Translations under genes and position numbers: made by a program
The notes under the pieces: model-generated
What the model was told of the DNA's origin: nothing
What the model saw: the letters and a program-made list of their open reading frames with translations, nothing else
Databases searched by the model: none
Assembly (NCBI RefSeq): GCF_013368755.1
Contig: NC_049562.1
Span: 6,758,001-6,822,000 of the forward strand
Direction of reading: 5' to 3'
DNA: 64,000 bases
DNA from: Talaromyces rugulosus
Taxonomy: Eukaryota > Ascomycota > Eurotiomycetes > Eurotiales > Trichocomaceae
In this document: piece by piece, positions 52,097 to 64,000 of the stretch
How positions within the stretch are numbered: position 1 is the stretch's first letter
How the letters are laid out: each line of letters starts with the position of its first letter

Positions 52097-55000
52097 TCAT
52101 AGCAGAAAATAGCAACACACCAGCAGCAGGACCAACAACTCCACACCCACCTACAAGACAAGCAAGACCAGTCGATCAAAACAATAACGATAAACCCAAC
52201 AAGCAAACCCAACAAAGATTCACCACATTAAAAAAAGTCATCAATCAAATAAATAAACACATTCAAAGACTGCAAACTGCAGTCGCTGAAAAAAACAATC
52301 ATATCAACCAACTCAAAGCTCAAGTCATAGCTATACCACCTAATAAAACTGGAACAGCCAACAACAGGATCAAACTACCAAAACCCATAACCTTCAACAG
52401 AACTAAATCCAAATTAAAGACATTTTTGGTCAACATAGAAATATATATCAAAGCCAACCAGATCACCCATAACAAAAAGAAAATAATCTTTGTAGCATCA
52501 TGCTTTACCAATGCAACAGCAGAATAGATACAACCCATACTAAGTAAATTGTACACTACCAATAGAAGTAGTTAGAGGACTATTACCAGGGAACTGTTTT
52601 CAAACTACAGCATGTTCAAACAGAAACTTAGAGAAACATTTAGAAACATCAACAAGCTACAGACTACAGAAAGACAACTAAGATACCTACAACAAACTGG
52701 ATCCGCTTAGCAGTTAGCAACCAAATTCCGACAAATAGTAACACCACTACACTATAATAATATTATTCAAATCACAACCTTTGAGAACATGCTTAAGGAA
52801 GAAATCCAAACAGAACTTATCAAACTCGACTGACCTAACAATATTGACAGATTCATTGAGATAGCGGTCAAGATTAATAATAAACTGTTCAAGACCAAAC
52901 AGAAGCGACAGAAGTTTCAGAAATAGAAAAAAGTTAGAGGATTCTCTCAGTATACCAACACATCGGCAAAGTAAAGAACCCAATATAACAAGAACAGCAA
53001 TATTAAGATATAGCTCAACAACATAATCAGTAAAAAAGAAATAACCAAATATAAAAAAAACAAAGCCTATTATAAATACAGATAAAAAGAATACTTTACA
53101 TAACAATACCAATCAAAGCAAGGCAGACAGAACAGTAACACCAGCCCTCAGAAAATAACAACAGTCTATCAACAAATTGCAGCCATACACCAGATAATTG
53201 TGACCCCCTCGGACAGTAAGAAGAAAAAGTCAAAAAATAAACAGATCAACAAAATCAAGGACTTCTAGAGACCAATATTAAAAAAGAAAATATATGAATT
53301 GCTTAAGAATTTCAAGCAAGAAGATACCCCTAGGCAATCTAAGAAACACCTCAGACAGAGTTCAGAAAAGGAACCACCCCAGAAAGAAGACGCTAACCTA
53401 GAAGAAGCGCAACCTCATCTATAACAAGGTCAAGAGAAAAAACCAATCAAAGAACCTTACAGAGAAGACTAATACAGCAAAACCACTAGACAGCATATTG
53501 ATAACCTTTCATCAAGAAGTGAAAGCCAATATCCCCTAATATTTCAAAACAGTGGAAAAGACAGAGAAATTAACCACAAAGACTTAGATTGAGAACTAAA
53601 TACTCTACAACAATCACAGTTAACAAAAACAACAAACCTCAGAAAAGACGCTACAAAGGTGATCCACCAAGCAAATAAAACAATCAGACTGTTCCAGAAA
53701 TGACCACCAATCACAAGGAAAGAATAGGATTCAGTCCTAAGAACCAGCACGACAGTTCTAGGAACAAGAATTAAGATTCTAGAAATAAATAGTAAAGACT
53801 CCAAAACAACAGAGGAATTCCCTGAAATCAACTACAAAGAACCAAAACAAGAATACAGTTACAAACCACCCAAACCAGTATATTGAAAAGACTCTATTCA
53901 GATATATTAACAATATATCCTTAAATACAAAGAATACCACAAGTAGACATTTCACAAATACAATATACACGGGAAAAAGAACATCGCACTTACAAATAAA
54001 TTCGAATACGTCTCACTCACCAAAGGAACATAGTTGTACCACCCGATGCTTAGGCATACTAAAAGATATTCATGCATATACTACCTACAATATAGAGAAC
54101 ACCATCATAAGAAAATACACTAGACGCAATACTATAAGTCAAAATATCCGACTCACCTTAAAGAAAAGGAAAAAAACAAATAGAAGCTAACAGCACTGAT
54201 AATCATCTATCAACCCATCCCAGACTGTTTGAAGGGCTAGAACGAATATTGGTACTATACAGAAGAAATTTGGCATCTTTTTTATAATAGCATCAAAACT
54301 AACCAGTGCTACACAAAAAAATGTCTATATTACGAAGGACGAGTTATCTACACCGATAAAGATTAGACCGAAATTATTCTATCATAGAAATAATACCTTG
54401 AAAGACACAGAAAAAGACACCACCTTATTGCCATAATTATCAAGATAGAAAAAACTGTGATTATTATTAAAGGAATAATCGACGGACATAAAGCCAAATT
54501 ACTCCTTGACTTAGGAGCATTAATGAATTACATTAATAAAGCATATATCAAGAAAAACAGGATCTAAACATACAAGACAAACCTATGACATACTATATAA
54601 AATTTTGAAGGACAAATCACAATCAAAGGATTTATATGATAAACTGAAAATATTACAATCAAATCAAAAGAACATAAAGAAAGCATCCAACTAGATTTAA
54701 ATCTATTCAAGCGAAAGGATTTTAATGTTATACTTAGAATGACATAGCTACAAAAATATAATCCTATCATTGACTAAAAACACGAAACAGTATCAATAAA
54801 CCTGAAGATGCTACAAACAGAGCAAATAGAGATCAAACTAGATCAGTAGTTGAAGGTGAAACATGCTAAAGAAATAAACGAAATAGGCCGACAAATTGAA
54901 ACACGAAGGAAACTAAAAGAAATCTACGAAAAGGAACTAAAGGAAGTGCTCGACAAGCTACCAGAGAAATACTAAGACTTTACCGAATTATTTGTGAAAA

Positions 55001-57792
55001 AAGAATACCGACTACCACAATACGAAAAAGAATATGAAGCAGAGATACCTTTTAAAGCAGGAGCACAGGTACTACAAGTGAAGCAATGACAAATCTCATA
55101 AGATGAACTCTGAACTACTAAGAAATTTATTGAGAAATTCTTAGCAGCCGGTTACATCAGAGAATTAAAAGTAAAGGCTTCTGCATAAGCAATGTTTATA
55201 CCAAAATATGATGGATTACCACGAATGGTTATTAACTACTGAAAATTAAATAATATAACCGAAGACGACGTAAATAAAGTGTTATATCAGGAATAGAAGA
55301 GAGATTTATTATAAGGTGTAAAAATCATAACAATGTTTGATGTTAAATAGGGATATTATAACCTACAAATGAAAAATAATGATATCTAGAAAATAGTATT
55401 CCTTATAGATTTGGAACTATATGAATAGCTAGTAGTATCTATAGGACTTAAACAGCTACCAGCAGAATTTGTGAGGTTTATAATCCATATTCTATAAGAA
55501 TATCTTAACCTCTTTGTTATAGTATACTTTGATAATGTTATAGTCTACTCAAAAGACCCGAAGAAACATGATAACTATATATAACTAGTTATAACAAAAT
55601 TTATAGAAGTAGGATTAACTTTTAAAATCAAGAAGTATGAATTTGACACTACACAAGTCAACTATCTAGGAATAGTATATATAATAAACGGACTAAAAAT
55701 ACTAAAAGAAAAATTAGACACTATCCTCGAATAGCTAATTCTAATAAACGTCCACGACGTACAATCTTTTCTTGGAGTCAGTGGATACGTTCAACGATAT
55801 CTTGAAAAATATTTAGATGTTACAATACCAATGATAGAATTGCTGAAAAAAGACAAACTATTTAATTAGACAGTAAGAAGACAATGATCTTTTAAAAATA
55901 TTAAAGAACTCATTAAAATTGCGCCAATATTATAACTATTTAATCTAGAATTATAAAGTATTCTATAAATAGATATATCTGGATATACTCTTGGAGCAAT
56001 CTATAAACAAATCAATAAAAAGAGAGAAACGCAGATTATTGTATTCTACTTGAGAAAGTTTACATCAACAGAAGTTAACTATAATGTTCATAACCGAAAA
56101 TTACTCGCAATAGTTTAAGCATTTCAACAATAGTAACACTATCTCCAAGAAGTAAAACATAAAGTAATCATCAAAAGCAACCATCACAATTTAAAATACT
56201 TCACGACAACAAAAGAATTATCTAGAAGACAAATACAATAGGCCGAAGAACTAGCCAAATTCAATTACAGGATTGAACATATTCCAGGAAAACAAAATAC
56301 AGCCACAGACGCATTAAGCAGACAACCAGATTACGCGATCAGAATAGAACCCCCCAAAACAAACATTCTACAAGAAGAATCAAGAGTTCTACACCACAAC
56401 CACAATGCAATCATTGCGACCGCAATAAGAGTTGTTAACAATAATCCATTCTACAAACGAATACATCAGGAAACCAACAAGGATCAAAAAATACAAGAAG
56501 AATTACAAGCCAGACAAGTTACAAAAAATATTCAGAAAGACTTAGCGATATAGAATAGAATGATCAGAGTACCGCAGAATATAACTACGGAAGTCATTCA
56601 GCGCTACCACAATCCTCCAATAAAAGGACACCAAGGAGTTGAAAAGACAATCAAAATAATTATCCAAACATTCTACTTTCCTTATATCCAAAAAAGGGTT
56701 AAGAATTACATCAGAAACTGCAACGAATACAACAGAAACAAGGCAGTACACCATAAACTCTTTAAAAAAATGCAAATACTGGAAGTATCAGAAGAAGCAT
56801 AGAAAAGTATCATTATTAACTTTATCTAAGGACTACCGCAGTCCAAGGACCCAGTAACAGGAGTTACCTACACCAATACCATAATAACAGTTAACCGACT
56901 TACAAAATATATTATCCTAGAACCAACACTAAAGGATATAATAGCAGAATAATATATAAAACTTATATTATAAAAAGTTTTTGTATAGACCAGATTACTA
57001 AATAAACTTATTATAGACCAAGACAAGTTATTTATATCTAAATATTAATAGACAATTACAAAAGCATGTAGAATATATCACAAGTTATCAACTGCAAATC
57101 ACCAACAGACTGATAGCCAGTCCAAGAGAATAATTCAAACAGTTAAACAGTATTTTCAACACTATTTAGATTAGAAATAAAACAATTAGGTAGAACTACT
57201 ACCATTAGCACAGTTCACATTAAATAATACAGAAAACACTATAACAAAACAAGTTCCACATTTTACAAATCTTAAATGACACCCAAGAATGACATAGTCT
57301 GAAGTACTACAAGAAGAATTATCTAAAGCCACAATAATACAAGTTAACAAACTACAGGCACTCCATCAAACAATATCAAAAAACATCAAGTAGGCTGAAA
57401 ACCAAATAAAGACCTACTACAACAAAAAACACAAAAACGCGCCAATCCTTAAAAAAAAAAAAAAAGTTTACTTACTATAATAAACAATTAAACAGAAAAA
57501 ATTCAACATTCTAAACAAGAGACTAAGCAACAAACTTGACGCTATTAAATACAGACCTTTCATAATTCAAGAAAAACTTGCTAACAATAATTATAAACTC
57601 CAACTACCAGCAAGAATAAAAGTACACCCAGTATTTCACATCTCATTATTAGAACCAACTGAAAACCCAGAAAACAGTAACGACGAAGCAACCAAGAATA
57701 AATATAAAGTTGAAAACATTCTAAAAAGAAAGTTAGTGGAAAGAAGAATCTTTTACTTAGTCAGCTAGAAAAGATACAGACCGGAACACAAC
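52097..57792 (+). pseudogene. Mutated gag-pol of B2
   Basis: Colinear with the B1 gag-pol from its start to the chromodomain, then interrupted by the hAT insertion; the last 95 bp are at 61615-61709. The ATG reads ATA and stops occur throughout (for example TAG for TGG codons). Differences from B1 are almost all transitions. In the first few hundred bp they are nearly all G-to-A on the coding strand; further on both directions occur. It cannot be translated. Confidence 0.93.
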
Positions 57793-57802
57793 TAGTCTTC
57801 CG

Positions 57803-57945
57803 CACGACCCAGTAAAACCCAGACCCAACCCAGACCCAACCCAGACTGGGTTGGGTTTTGGGTCAAACATGTCGACCCAGTAATGGGTCTGGGTTGGACT
57901 GGGTAACCCAGTACTGGGCCTGGGGCCCCAAATTGGGTTACAAAC
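57803..57945. repeat. Left subterminal repeats of the hAT element
   Basis: At least ten ACCCAG/CTGGGT motifs in both orientations, including a GACCCAACCCAGAC...CTGGGTTGGGTT palindrome. Subterminal motif clusters of this kind bind hAT transposases. Confidence 0.8.
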
Positions 57946-58076
57946 ATAACAAATATACCAAGAATTCTAATTGCATAACTTATGCATTTTGTAGTTGTAT
58001 TTTTGAGTATTTACTTTACAGATTTATTAGGAAAAAAGGTAAAAGAAAAGCCTTTATTTAGAATTTACATATTTAA

Positions 58077-60690
58077 CTAATGATATTCAAATATATCATC
58101 TTCCCGGCTCTTACGTTTCCGCCCTGATACCCGTGTCTGTGTACAGGTTGGTGGTAATGACGGTGAGCCTGGACTATCTGGTTCAGCAGCAGATAAGGAA
58201 GTCGTATCTAGTCCTATATCCTCCATTTCATTCTCTGGTCCATTTTCTAGCTCATCCTCTTGCTCCTCTGTATCACTAATTGGATTGATCTCATCCTTGT
58301 TAAGCTTCTCTTCCCTTTCTTCTTTCGCCGCCTCAAGCTCATCCTGTGAGAAGAATTTTTCAAGAAGCTTTGCTTCCTGTGCCTCTATATCGAATTTGGA
58401 TGTACAAAGAAACATCATCAACTCCTCAATCGTCTCGGTCTTCATTCTCCCACGACGATAGTGACAAACATCTCGAGCAGTATTAAAGAGGCGTTCCACT
58501 CCTGCACCAGTGGCTGGGAAGGAGAGCGCATCTCGCGCAAGGGCGGCAATAGCTGGAAAGCGATATTGATGCTCTTTCCAAAAGATAAGTGGCCCAACAG
58601 AAACAGTATCTAGTTTAAGATTAGTGAACTAGCAATACATAGGTAGTGGATAATCACTGACCACTATCAAGATATTGACTAATTTCATCAGTCATCGCTC
58701 GTGGCTGTATATCCTTTCCATCAAGCATCTCCTCCAGCCTTGAGCTTGGTTGAGCTGCAGTGTGAGAGCTGTATGCATCCTGGCTTTGACTTTTTACTTG
58801 CGCTTGGTATGGGATGAGGGCTTGCTGAAAGGCGTTGCGATAGATATCTCGCCACTTCTGATCCCAATCGCTAGAGAGAAAGAATCTAAATTTATTCACT
58901 GGTGCAAGCATCGTACTGACGGCATAGATATGCCCTCGAATAGTATCGGTTTGAGCGTAGTACTCATCAAGCTTGGTCCGTCCAGCGTCCAGTGCGTCCA
59001 GCATTTGTTTCTTCCATGGGACACGCTTCCGTTGTAGCTGTGTCTGTGATCGCTCAAGATGATCAAAAAGTCGGTTGTAAATCTTGAACACATAGTGGGC
59101 AGTGACGTCTCGAGTCTTTGATAACTGGGTTGTATAATCGAAGAACGGCTCAGTGATACAGAGAAGATAGTCAATTTGGCGCCACTCGTGCTCGCTAAGT
59201 AGCATCTCCTCACAGTCATACTCTGCACAAAATAAAGAGAAGATAGCACGTAGCCGTTTGGCCCGGCGAAGCATAAGAAATGTAGAATTCCATCGTGTTT
59301 TCACATCTTGGATGGGAACAATCTTGACGTTTGTTGTCTGAAGATTGTAGAATGTCTCTCGGCGCTGGGGGCTTGCATTTATATAAATTGCAAGATAACG
59401 TACTTTGTTCAATGTAGAAGAGATCTGACATTGCTTCGCATTCTCTTGAACCAGCCTGGACTGACTCTCTGTCCACTTTGTCTCCGCGGATTCATTGGAT
59501 GGAACTGCCTTAATCCGAACAAGAAGCTGATTAAGACTGAGCTGGATAACATGGGCAAGGCATGGTATTCGTGTAATAATGACACCATCTGATAAAGCTT
59601 GTTGGAGAGACGCAGCTAATGCCTTATTGTTTGATGCATTATCTGTGGTCAGCCCAAACACTCTATCTTCAATGTTGTTCTCTACCAGGGTTTCCATCAG
59701 AACACCACTTAAGTAAGACCCCGTATGTGTACCGTGAAGTGGCTTAAAACCAAGAAGCACCTCACGATAAACCCAATCACTGTCGATAAAATAACCAGTG
59801 ATCGCCATAAATGCCTGCGAGAATGGAGATGTCCAACAGTCAAGCGCAATAGATATCTTTGAACCAGCAGGTAGCGTACGAAGAACCCGCTGCTGCCGGT
59901 CTTTGACCAAGCTCCCTAATCGGCGACGGATTGTATCGGCAGACGGGATCACTGGAGCGACAAGAGCAGAACGCGCTTTGTAGATAATCCGCTTAAATGA
60001 TGGATGCTCGATGAGGTGGAATGGTAGCCGATTGAGAGTCAGGAATTGCAAGATATCGTCTTCCCAGTCCTCTTGTAAAAAGGGTATATCTGCTGAGATT
60101 TCGCCCTAGGAAGACATACCATAGATTAGTATCTAAGTATCGTTTCACAGTCTAAAACATACCTCTTTTTGGAGAAACTTTGTAATCTCTGCCTTCTTTC
60201 CCTTCTCCGACCGTAGGCACCCAGCTGTCTTCAGATGTTTCTGGATTGTTGATGTGCCGTGATACTGCGCTTTGCCGGAACTGTTCAGACTCAGGGAATA
60301 AGGATGCTCAAGAATCTTTCCACAGCGTTTGCACATGACCTTTGGTGTGCCATCTACACCCTCAGCAACCTGGTTGTAGCTATTCCAGATCACCGTGTGG
60401 CGATGTGAATCCCAGTTGATCTTTCTTTTCCGCCCATAGTCCGTCTGTAACCACCAGTCGATAAACTCGTTGTGTGACATCTTGTCGTAGAGAACAAACC
60501 TATTCCGGCGATCAGGTCCAACACGTATCAAAGAAGGAGGAACGAGGAGGTCATCTGGCCGGTGGAAGCCAGAATCAATTGTATGATGACTTGCGGATGG
60601 AGTGATTTGTTGCGTTGAGAGAGATGGAAGATCATCAATATCTCCACTATAAAGTGACGATGTGAAGTCGGAAAGCTGGCTTTGAGACAT
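58077..60690 (-). CDS. hAT transposase, three exons
   Basis: Exons 60690-60163, 60105-58662 and 58609-58077 give 834 aa. The introns (57 and 52 nt) start GTATGT and GTCAGT and end CTAG; all joins keep the frame. A BED-type zinc finger lies about 120-158 (CKRCGK ... QKHLKTAGC). The RNase H-like catalytic region follows, with candidate acidic residues in IALDCWTSP and LTTDNASNN, a CLAHVIQLSLNQLL segment, the long insertion domain, and the C-terminal dimerisation region (FPATGAGVERLFNTARD). A Glu/Asp-rich tail ends in a basic GRKRKSRED patch, possibly a nuclear signal. It would excise and reinsert the element. The gene is complete, with no sign of decay. Confidence 0.92.
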
Positions 60691-60896
60691 GACAAAAGAT
60701 ATGTAAGCATCACGAAGGGGAGAGGTAAAGGGAAAATATGAATAACATACTGAGATGGAAAAGCACTACAATTAGAAAAATGAGAAAAATGAGAAAGTCA
60801 AGTTAATTGATATGTCAGATGGAATGAATCCTTGTCCTCTCATTCATTGGTTTGGTATACTGATATTATGTGGACCTAATGCATTATCCCTGTAAT

Positions 60897-61600
60897 AACC
60901 CAGTAATAGCCCAGAGACAACCCAGAGAACCCAGTCAAGGCCCAGTCAAACCCCAGTCAAACCCCAATTCCCACCCCAGTTTCCCCAAGCCTAGCCAAAA
61001 AAATTCATCCCGTCCTACTTTCAAAGTTGAAGCCTTCGACTTAAATGTAGATATCTAGGTATTCTGACAAGCGTCGGAATTATCAATAGAACGGTTTGAT
61101 ATTCTGACAACAGTAGAACATTTAAACAGTTCAATACATTCTAATATTCCCCGAAATATTTATTTGATTCATGTAGAAATGTATAATGTGTGAATATATG
61201 TTTAACATATATAACTACATCGGTACGACGATAGATGCGCATTTTCCCACCACACCGTAGATACGGCCTTTCCATGTAGAACGAGGCATTGTAAAAGATA
61301 AGCAACAGTGAATTCGATATGCCCTTTTCATATTTAAGAAATTCCTTAAAGATTTCATTGATTTCCTGGTAGAAAGTGTTCTATTTCAGTGTAAACATCA
61401 AAACGGGAAAAATGACGGCGTGTAATTTAAATAATTATACCATAATTTATGCCGGAACTGGGTCGAAATGGGTTATTTCTGGGTTTTCTGGGGCCCCAGT
61501 GACTGGGCCTGGGTTGGGCCTGGGTTATGAAGCTTCGACCCAGACCCAGACCGGGTTGGGTTTTGGGTCGTGACCTTCGACCCAAAATGGGTTATGCGGA
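60897..61600. repeat. Right subterminal repeats of the hAT element
   Basis: CCCAGT/AACCCAG motifs crowd 60897-60985 and 61450-61600, mirroring the left end. The AT-rich part between them holds no gene. Confidence 0.75.
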
Positions 61601-61626
61601 AGTCTAAACACAACTTATAGAAACCA

Positions 61627-62181
61627 GTTAGACACTTAAACTACCCCAAAAAGATTCAAGCATTTCGCCAGAAAGAAACTCAGAGAGGACATAGTCAAAC
61701 TCATTATTAAATAACACAGGAAACTCCTAGATAGCAGCCACAATCATCTCATTTAATTTTTGCAGCTCAGCCTCTCATTTCCATTCCTCCTCCTCCTTTT
61801 CCTCCAAATGCTCCAACTCCTCCACATCCTTTATATCCGTTTAAATAAATTCTCCAGCACGCTTTCGGAGAAGTTTCCTTTGTTTATACAAACGAGCCCG
61901 TTTAGCAAGGAGAGCCTCAAGCTCAGCATTCAACTGATTATCATCGGCCTCAATCTTCTCTTAAGCCTTGATAAGCTTTTTCCACACCAGGTCAGACAAG
62001 GCCATATCGCGACACTTGCAGCGACCAAAACCAACGCACTCGCTACAGCGACTCAAAATTTCAGATTTAATACAAACCTTCCCTTAGACTGCACAACGAT
62101 GACAAGGAATCAACAGAATAATACCAGACTATTCAATACGCAGCCGAAGATTTTTCGTATTTATATTTTGCTTTGACGACA
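61627..62181 (-). pseudogene. Mutated copy of the antisense Zn2Cys6-like ORF
   Basis: Colinear with the intact 5033-5587 ORF. It has at least three stops, each a CAG or CAA of B1 turned into TAG or TAA (C-to-T on its own strand). The cysteine codons of the Zn2Cys6-like motif are all still present. It overlaps the mutated end of pol, as in B1. Confidence 0.88.
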
Positions 62182-62297
62182 TGGTCAGAACATCACCACC
62201 AAGAATGTTAACAAGAAAGAAATTCGCCTACCTATACGACAGAGGGCCTGCAACTATTTATATGACTGTCGGGATGCCAGCCTTTAAAGAAAAGGAT

Positions 62298-62954
62298 TAT
62301 CATAAGAATCATGAATGTTCAGCTAATCAATAAGTAGCAGACACTACTTACATAAGCAAGCTGCCTAAAACTCCTATAGAATAGACTTGCTAATTATAGG
62401 AACAAAGACAAAAATGACTACACAAGAACTCATATGATCTAGACAATACAGATACACTGGTTTAGTAAAGACACACCAGGTAGACATACACCCTAAATAA
62501 TACAGCTGCACCATTTCTATACAAATACACTTAATACAGAACCACCTACCCTGTACAAATACACCCGGTGCAGATGCACCCCAGCAGTACACATACACCA
62601 TATCAGTAGAAATGCACCATGGCACGTAACTATACAGGTAACATAGCCAAACATAGCCAGACTATATTTGGATATGTCAACAACATAGCCAATAAAGCAT
62701 CGACTATACTCGCTATATTTAGGATCAGCTATATAAAGACACTCATTTACTATCATATATCTAGCTTATTATGTTTTATTCTCTTAAATAAATAATATAC
62801 TACTATTACTCTTTAACATACTTTGCAGCCTATCATTGCGATAGTACTCTACTTATCCTAGGATTGCCTTACACAACGTTCTCATCTTGCCTTCTGTTAG
62901 CAGAATACCCACCCCGATTCACATCTTGGTGACGAGTTGTTGAACCGATTGACA
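62298..62954 (+). repeat. 3' LTR of element B2
   Basis: 657 bp, colinear with the B1 LTRs over its full length, with many transitions; the first bases read TATCA instead of TGTCA. Confidence 0.92.
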
Positions 62955-63369
62955 GATATCTTCATATCCATCTAGATTACGCTGAATAAACCTCACAGCC
63001 GCAGGAACATTCTATCCTAATTTTATATCGCCGTATACAATAGATCTTGGGCCATTTGCAGTCATCTAAATTGCTCCCTAATCAGACTGGAGATCAGGAT
63101 TATAGATGCTGATTTCCCCTCCAGATTTGATGAATATTCCGTCTAGAAGGGCTTTACAAACTGGCATGATAATGGATGTTCTATGGAGATGAGCCAGACT
63201 AGGTTCATTATATATATGGTTAAATCCCGTTTCTTTGTATAACAGAACTAGAGAATCACGTTCGATCTCTTTTTCCAATCTATCTCTGTAATATTCCAAT
63301 AAAGATATAAAACCATTCCAGTTCTGAATATTTTCTATCGAGCCCCATTGTTACGGGCTAGGTCCCGTC
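62955..63369 (-). pseudogene. Fragment of an unknown gene
   Basis: A minus-strand frame from about 63345 to 63078 reads as protein (NWNGFISLLEYYRDRLEKEI ... ISIYNPDLQSD), then meets TAG. Beyond it the same frame continues with several stops towards 62955. The composition is convincingly coding but I recognise no family. The left end is cut by the B2 LTR and the right end by the second hAT copy. Some stops sit where C-to-T or G-to-A changes would create them. Confidence 0.5.
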
Positions 63370-64000
63370 TAGTCTTCCGCACGACCCAGTAAAACCCAGA
63401 CCCAACCCAGACCCAACCCAGACTGGGTTGGGTTTTGGGTCAAACATGTCGACCCAGTAATGGGTCTGGGTTGGACTGGGTAACCCAGTACTGGGTCTGG
63501 GGCCCTAAATTGGGTTACAAACATAACAAATATACCAAGAATTCTAATTGTATAACTTATGCATTTTATAGTTGTATTTTTGAGTATTTACTTTATAGAT
63601 TTATTAGGAAAAAAGGTAAAAGAAAAGTCTTTATTTAGAATTTATATATTTAACTAATGATATTCAAATATATTATCTTCCTGGCTTTTATGTTTCTGCC
63701 TTAATACCCGTGTCTGTGTACAGGTTGGTGGTAATGATAATAAGCCTGGACTATCTAGTTTAACAGCAGATAAGGAAATCGTATCTAGTCCTATATCCTC
63801 TATTTCATTCTCTGGTCCATTTTCTAGCTCATCCTCTTGCTCCTCTGTATTACTAATTAGATTGATCTCATCCTTGTTAAGCTTCTCTTCCCTTTCTTCT
63901 TTCGCCGCCTCAAGCTCATCCTATGAAAAGAATTTTTCAAGAAGCTTTGCTTCCTGTGTCTCTATATCGAATTTGGATATACAAAGAAATATTATCAACT
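63370..64000 (-). mobile_element. Second hAT copy, mutated, cut by window end
   Basis: Starts with the same TAGTCTTCCGC end and subterminal repeats and matches 57793-58420 closely, with transitions typical of RIP (for example CCGGCTCTTACG here reads CTGGCTTTTATG). It covers the left end and part of the last transposase exon, which now contains stops. The left 8-bp flank is GTCCCGTC; the partner lies outside the window. Confidence 0.9.

Larger units (their letters stand above)
57793..61606 (-). mobile_element. Intact hAT DNA transposon
   Basis: 3,814 bp. The ends are imperfect inverted repeats, TAGTCTTCCGCACGACCC on the left and TAGACTTCCGCATAACCC on the right strand, and the element is flanked by a perfect 8-bp duplication AACACAAC (57785-57792, 61607-61614), the hallmark of hAT elements. 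One three-exon transposase gene fills it. The host element B2 is mutated while the transposon is not, so the insertion is younger than the decay, or escaped it. Confidence 0.96.
51418..62954 (+). mobile_element. Mutated chromodomain gypsy element B2, split by a hAT transposon
   Basis: A second copy of the B family on the plus strand: 5' LTR 51418-52029, mutated gag-pol, antisense-ORF relic, purine tract and 3' LTR 62298-62954. Alignment to B1 by eye shows overwhelmingly G-to-A and C-to-T differences, including loss of the gag ATG (ATA at 52097) and dozens of TAG/TAA/TGA stops. A 3.8-kb hAT element interrupts the chromodomain codons. The outer flanks (TAGTG and GATAT) do not form a target duplication. 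Confidence 0.93.

Noticed and set aside
57858..58061. 67-codon ORF at the hAT left end (also 63435-63638)
   Set aside because: Made of subterminal repeats; conserved only as part of the transposon end.
1..64000. tRNA, rRNA or other structured RNA genes
   Set aside because: None recognised by eye; a covariance-model search (tRNAscan-SE, Infernal) would be decisive and could not be run.

Overview
The window looks like an accessory, repeat-rich region of a filamentous ascomycete genome, probably Eurotiomycetes (Aspergillus/Penicillium/Talaromyces-like). The reasons are short 34-63 nt introns with GTRNGT donors and CTAAY branch sites, fungal accessory families (DUF7924-type, 2EXR, short MADS-box-like, BCS1-like AAA, SANT/Myb-like, DUF3435/'FluG'), Tad1-like LINEs and chromodomain Ty3/gypsy elements, and blocks of AT-rich DNA with C:G-to-T:A decay of the kind left by repeat-induced point mutation (RIP). 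The species cannot be named from sequence alone.

Layout. 1-3374: left-truncated Ty3/gypsy element A (minus strand), apparently intact, with gag and pol linked by a textbook -1 frameshift signal. 4190-12632: a complete young chromodomain gypsy element (B1, minus strand, two 657-bp LTRs that look identical by eye) inserted inside an older solo LTR of its own family with a 5-bp target duplication. B1 carries an extra antisense ORF with Zn2Cys6-type cysteine spacing. 12633-31368: the island of ordinary genes: SANT/Myb-like protein with a homopolymer frameshift, protein kinase, a 99-aa protein, a decayed SANT copy, a multi-pass membrane protein, an unknown 4-exon gene, BCS1-like ATPase, DUF7924-type protein, BTB protein and 2EXR protein. 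32127-38647: a full-length Tad1-like LINE (minus strand) with a 7-bp target duplication and a (GAA)n tail, next to an older 5'-truncated relative. 38948-47181: minisatellites (20, 16 and 17 bp), a short MADS-like gene, a pepsin-like gene lacking both catalytic motifs, and mosaics of LTR relics. 47182-49803: a five-exon DUF3435 tyrosine-recombinase-like gene (the family of Starship captains) broken by three stop codons. 50291-64000: AT-rich DNA holding a heavily mutated second copy of the chromodomain element (B2, plus strand), split by an intact hAT transposon with a perfect 8-bp target duplication. A second, mutated hAT copy runs off the right edge.

How the parts relate. The nesting gives a relative history: B2 and the second hAT copy were mutated, whereas the intact hAT, B1, element A and the LINE look young. 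The host genes show no single pathway and resemble lineage-specific accessory genes. The DUF3435 relic suggests, but does not prove, that some of the region was once mobilised as a large cargo element. Exon-intron models were built by eye from splice signals and frame continuity.
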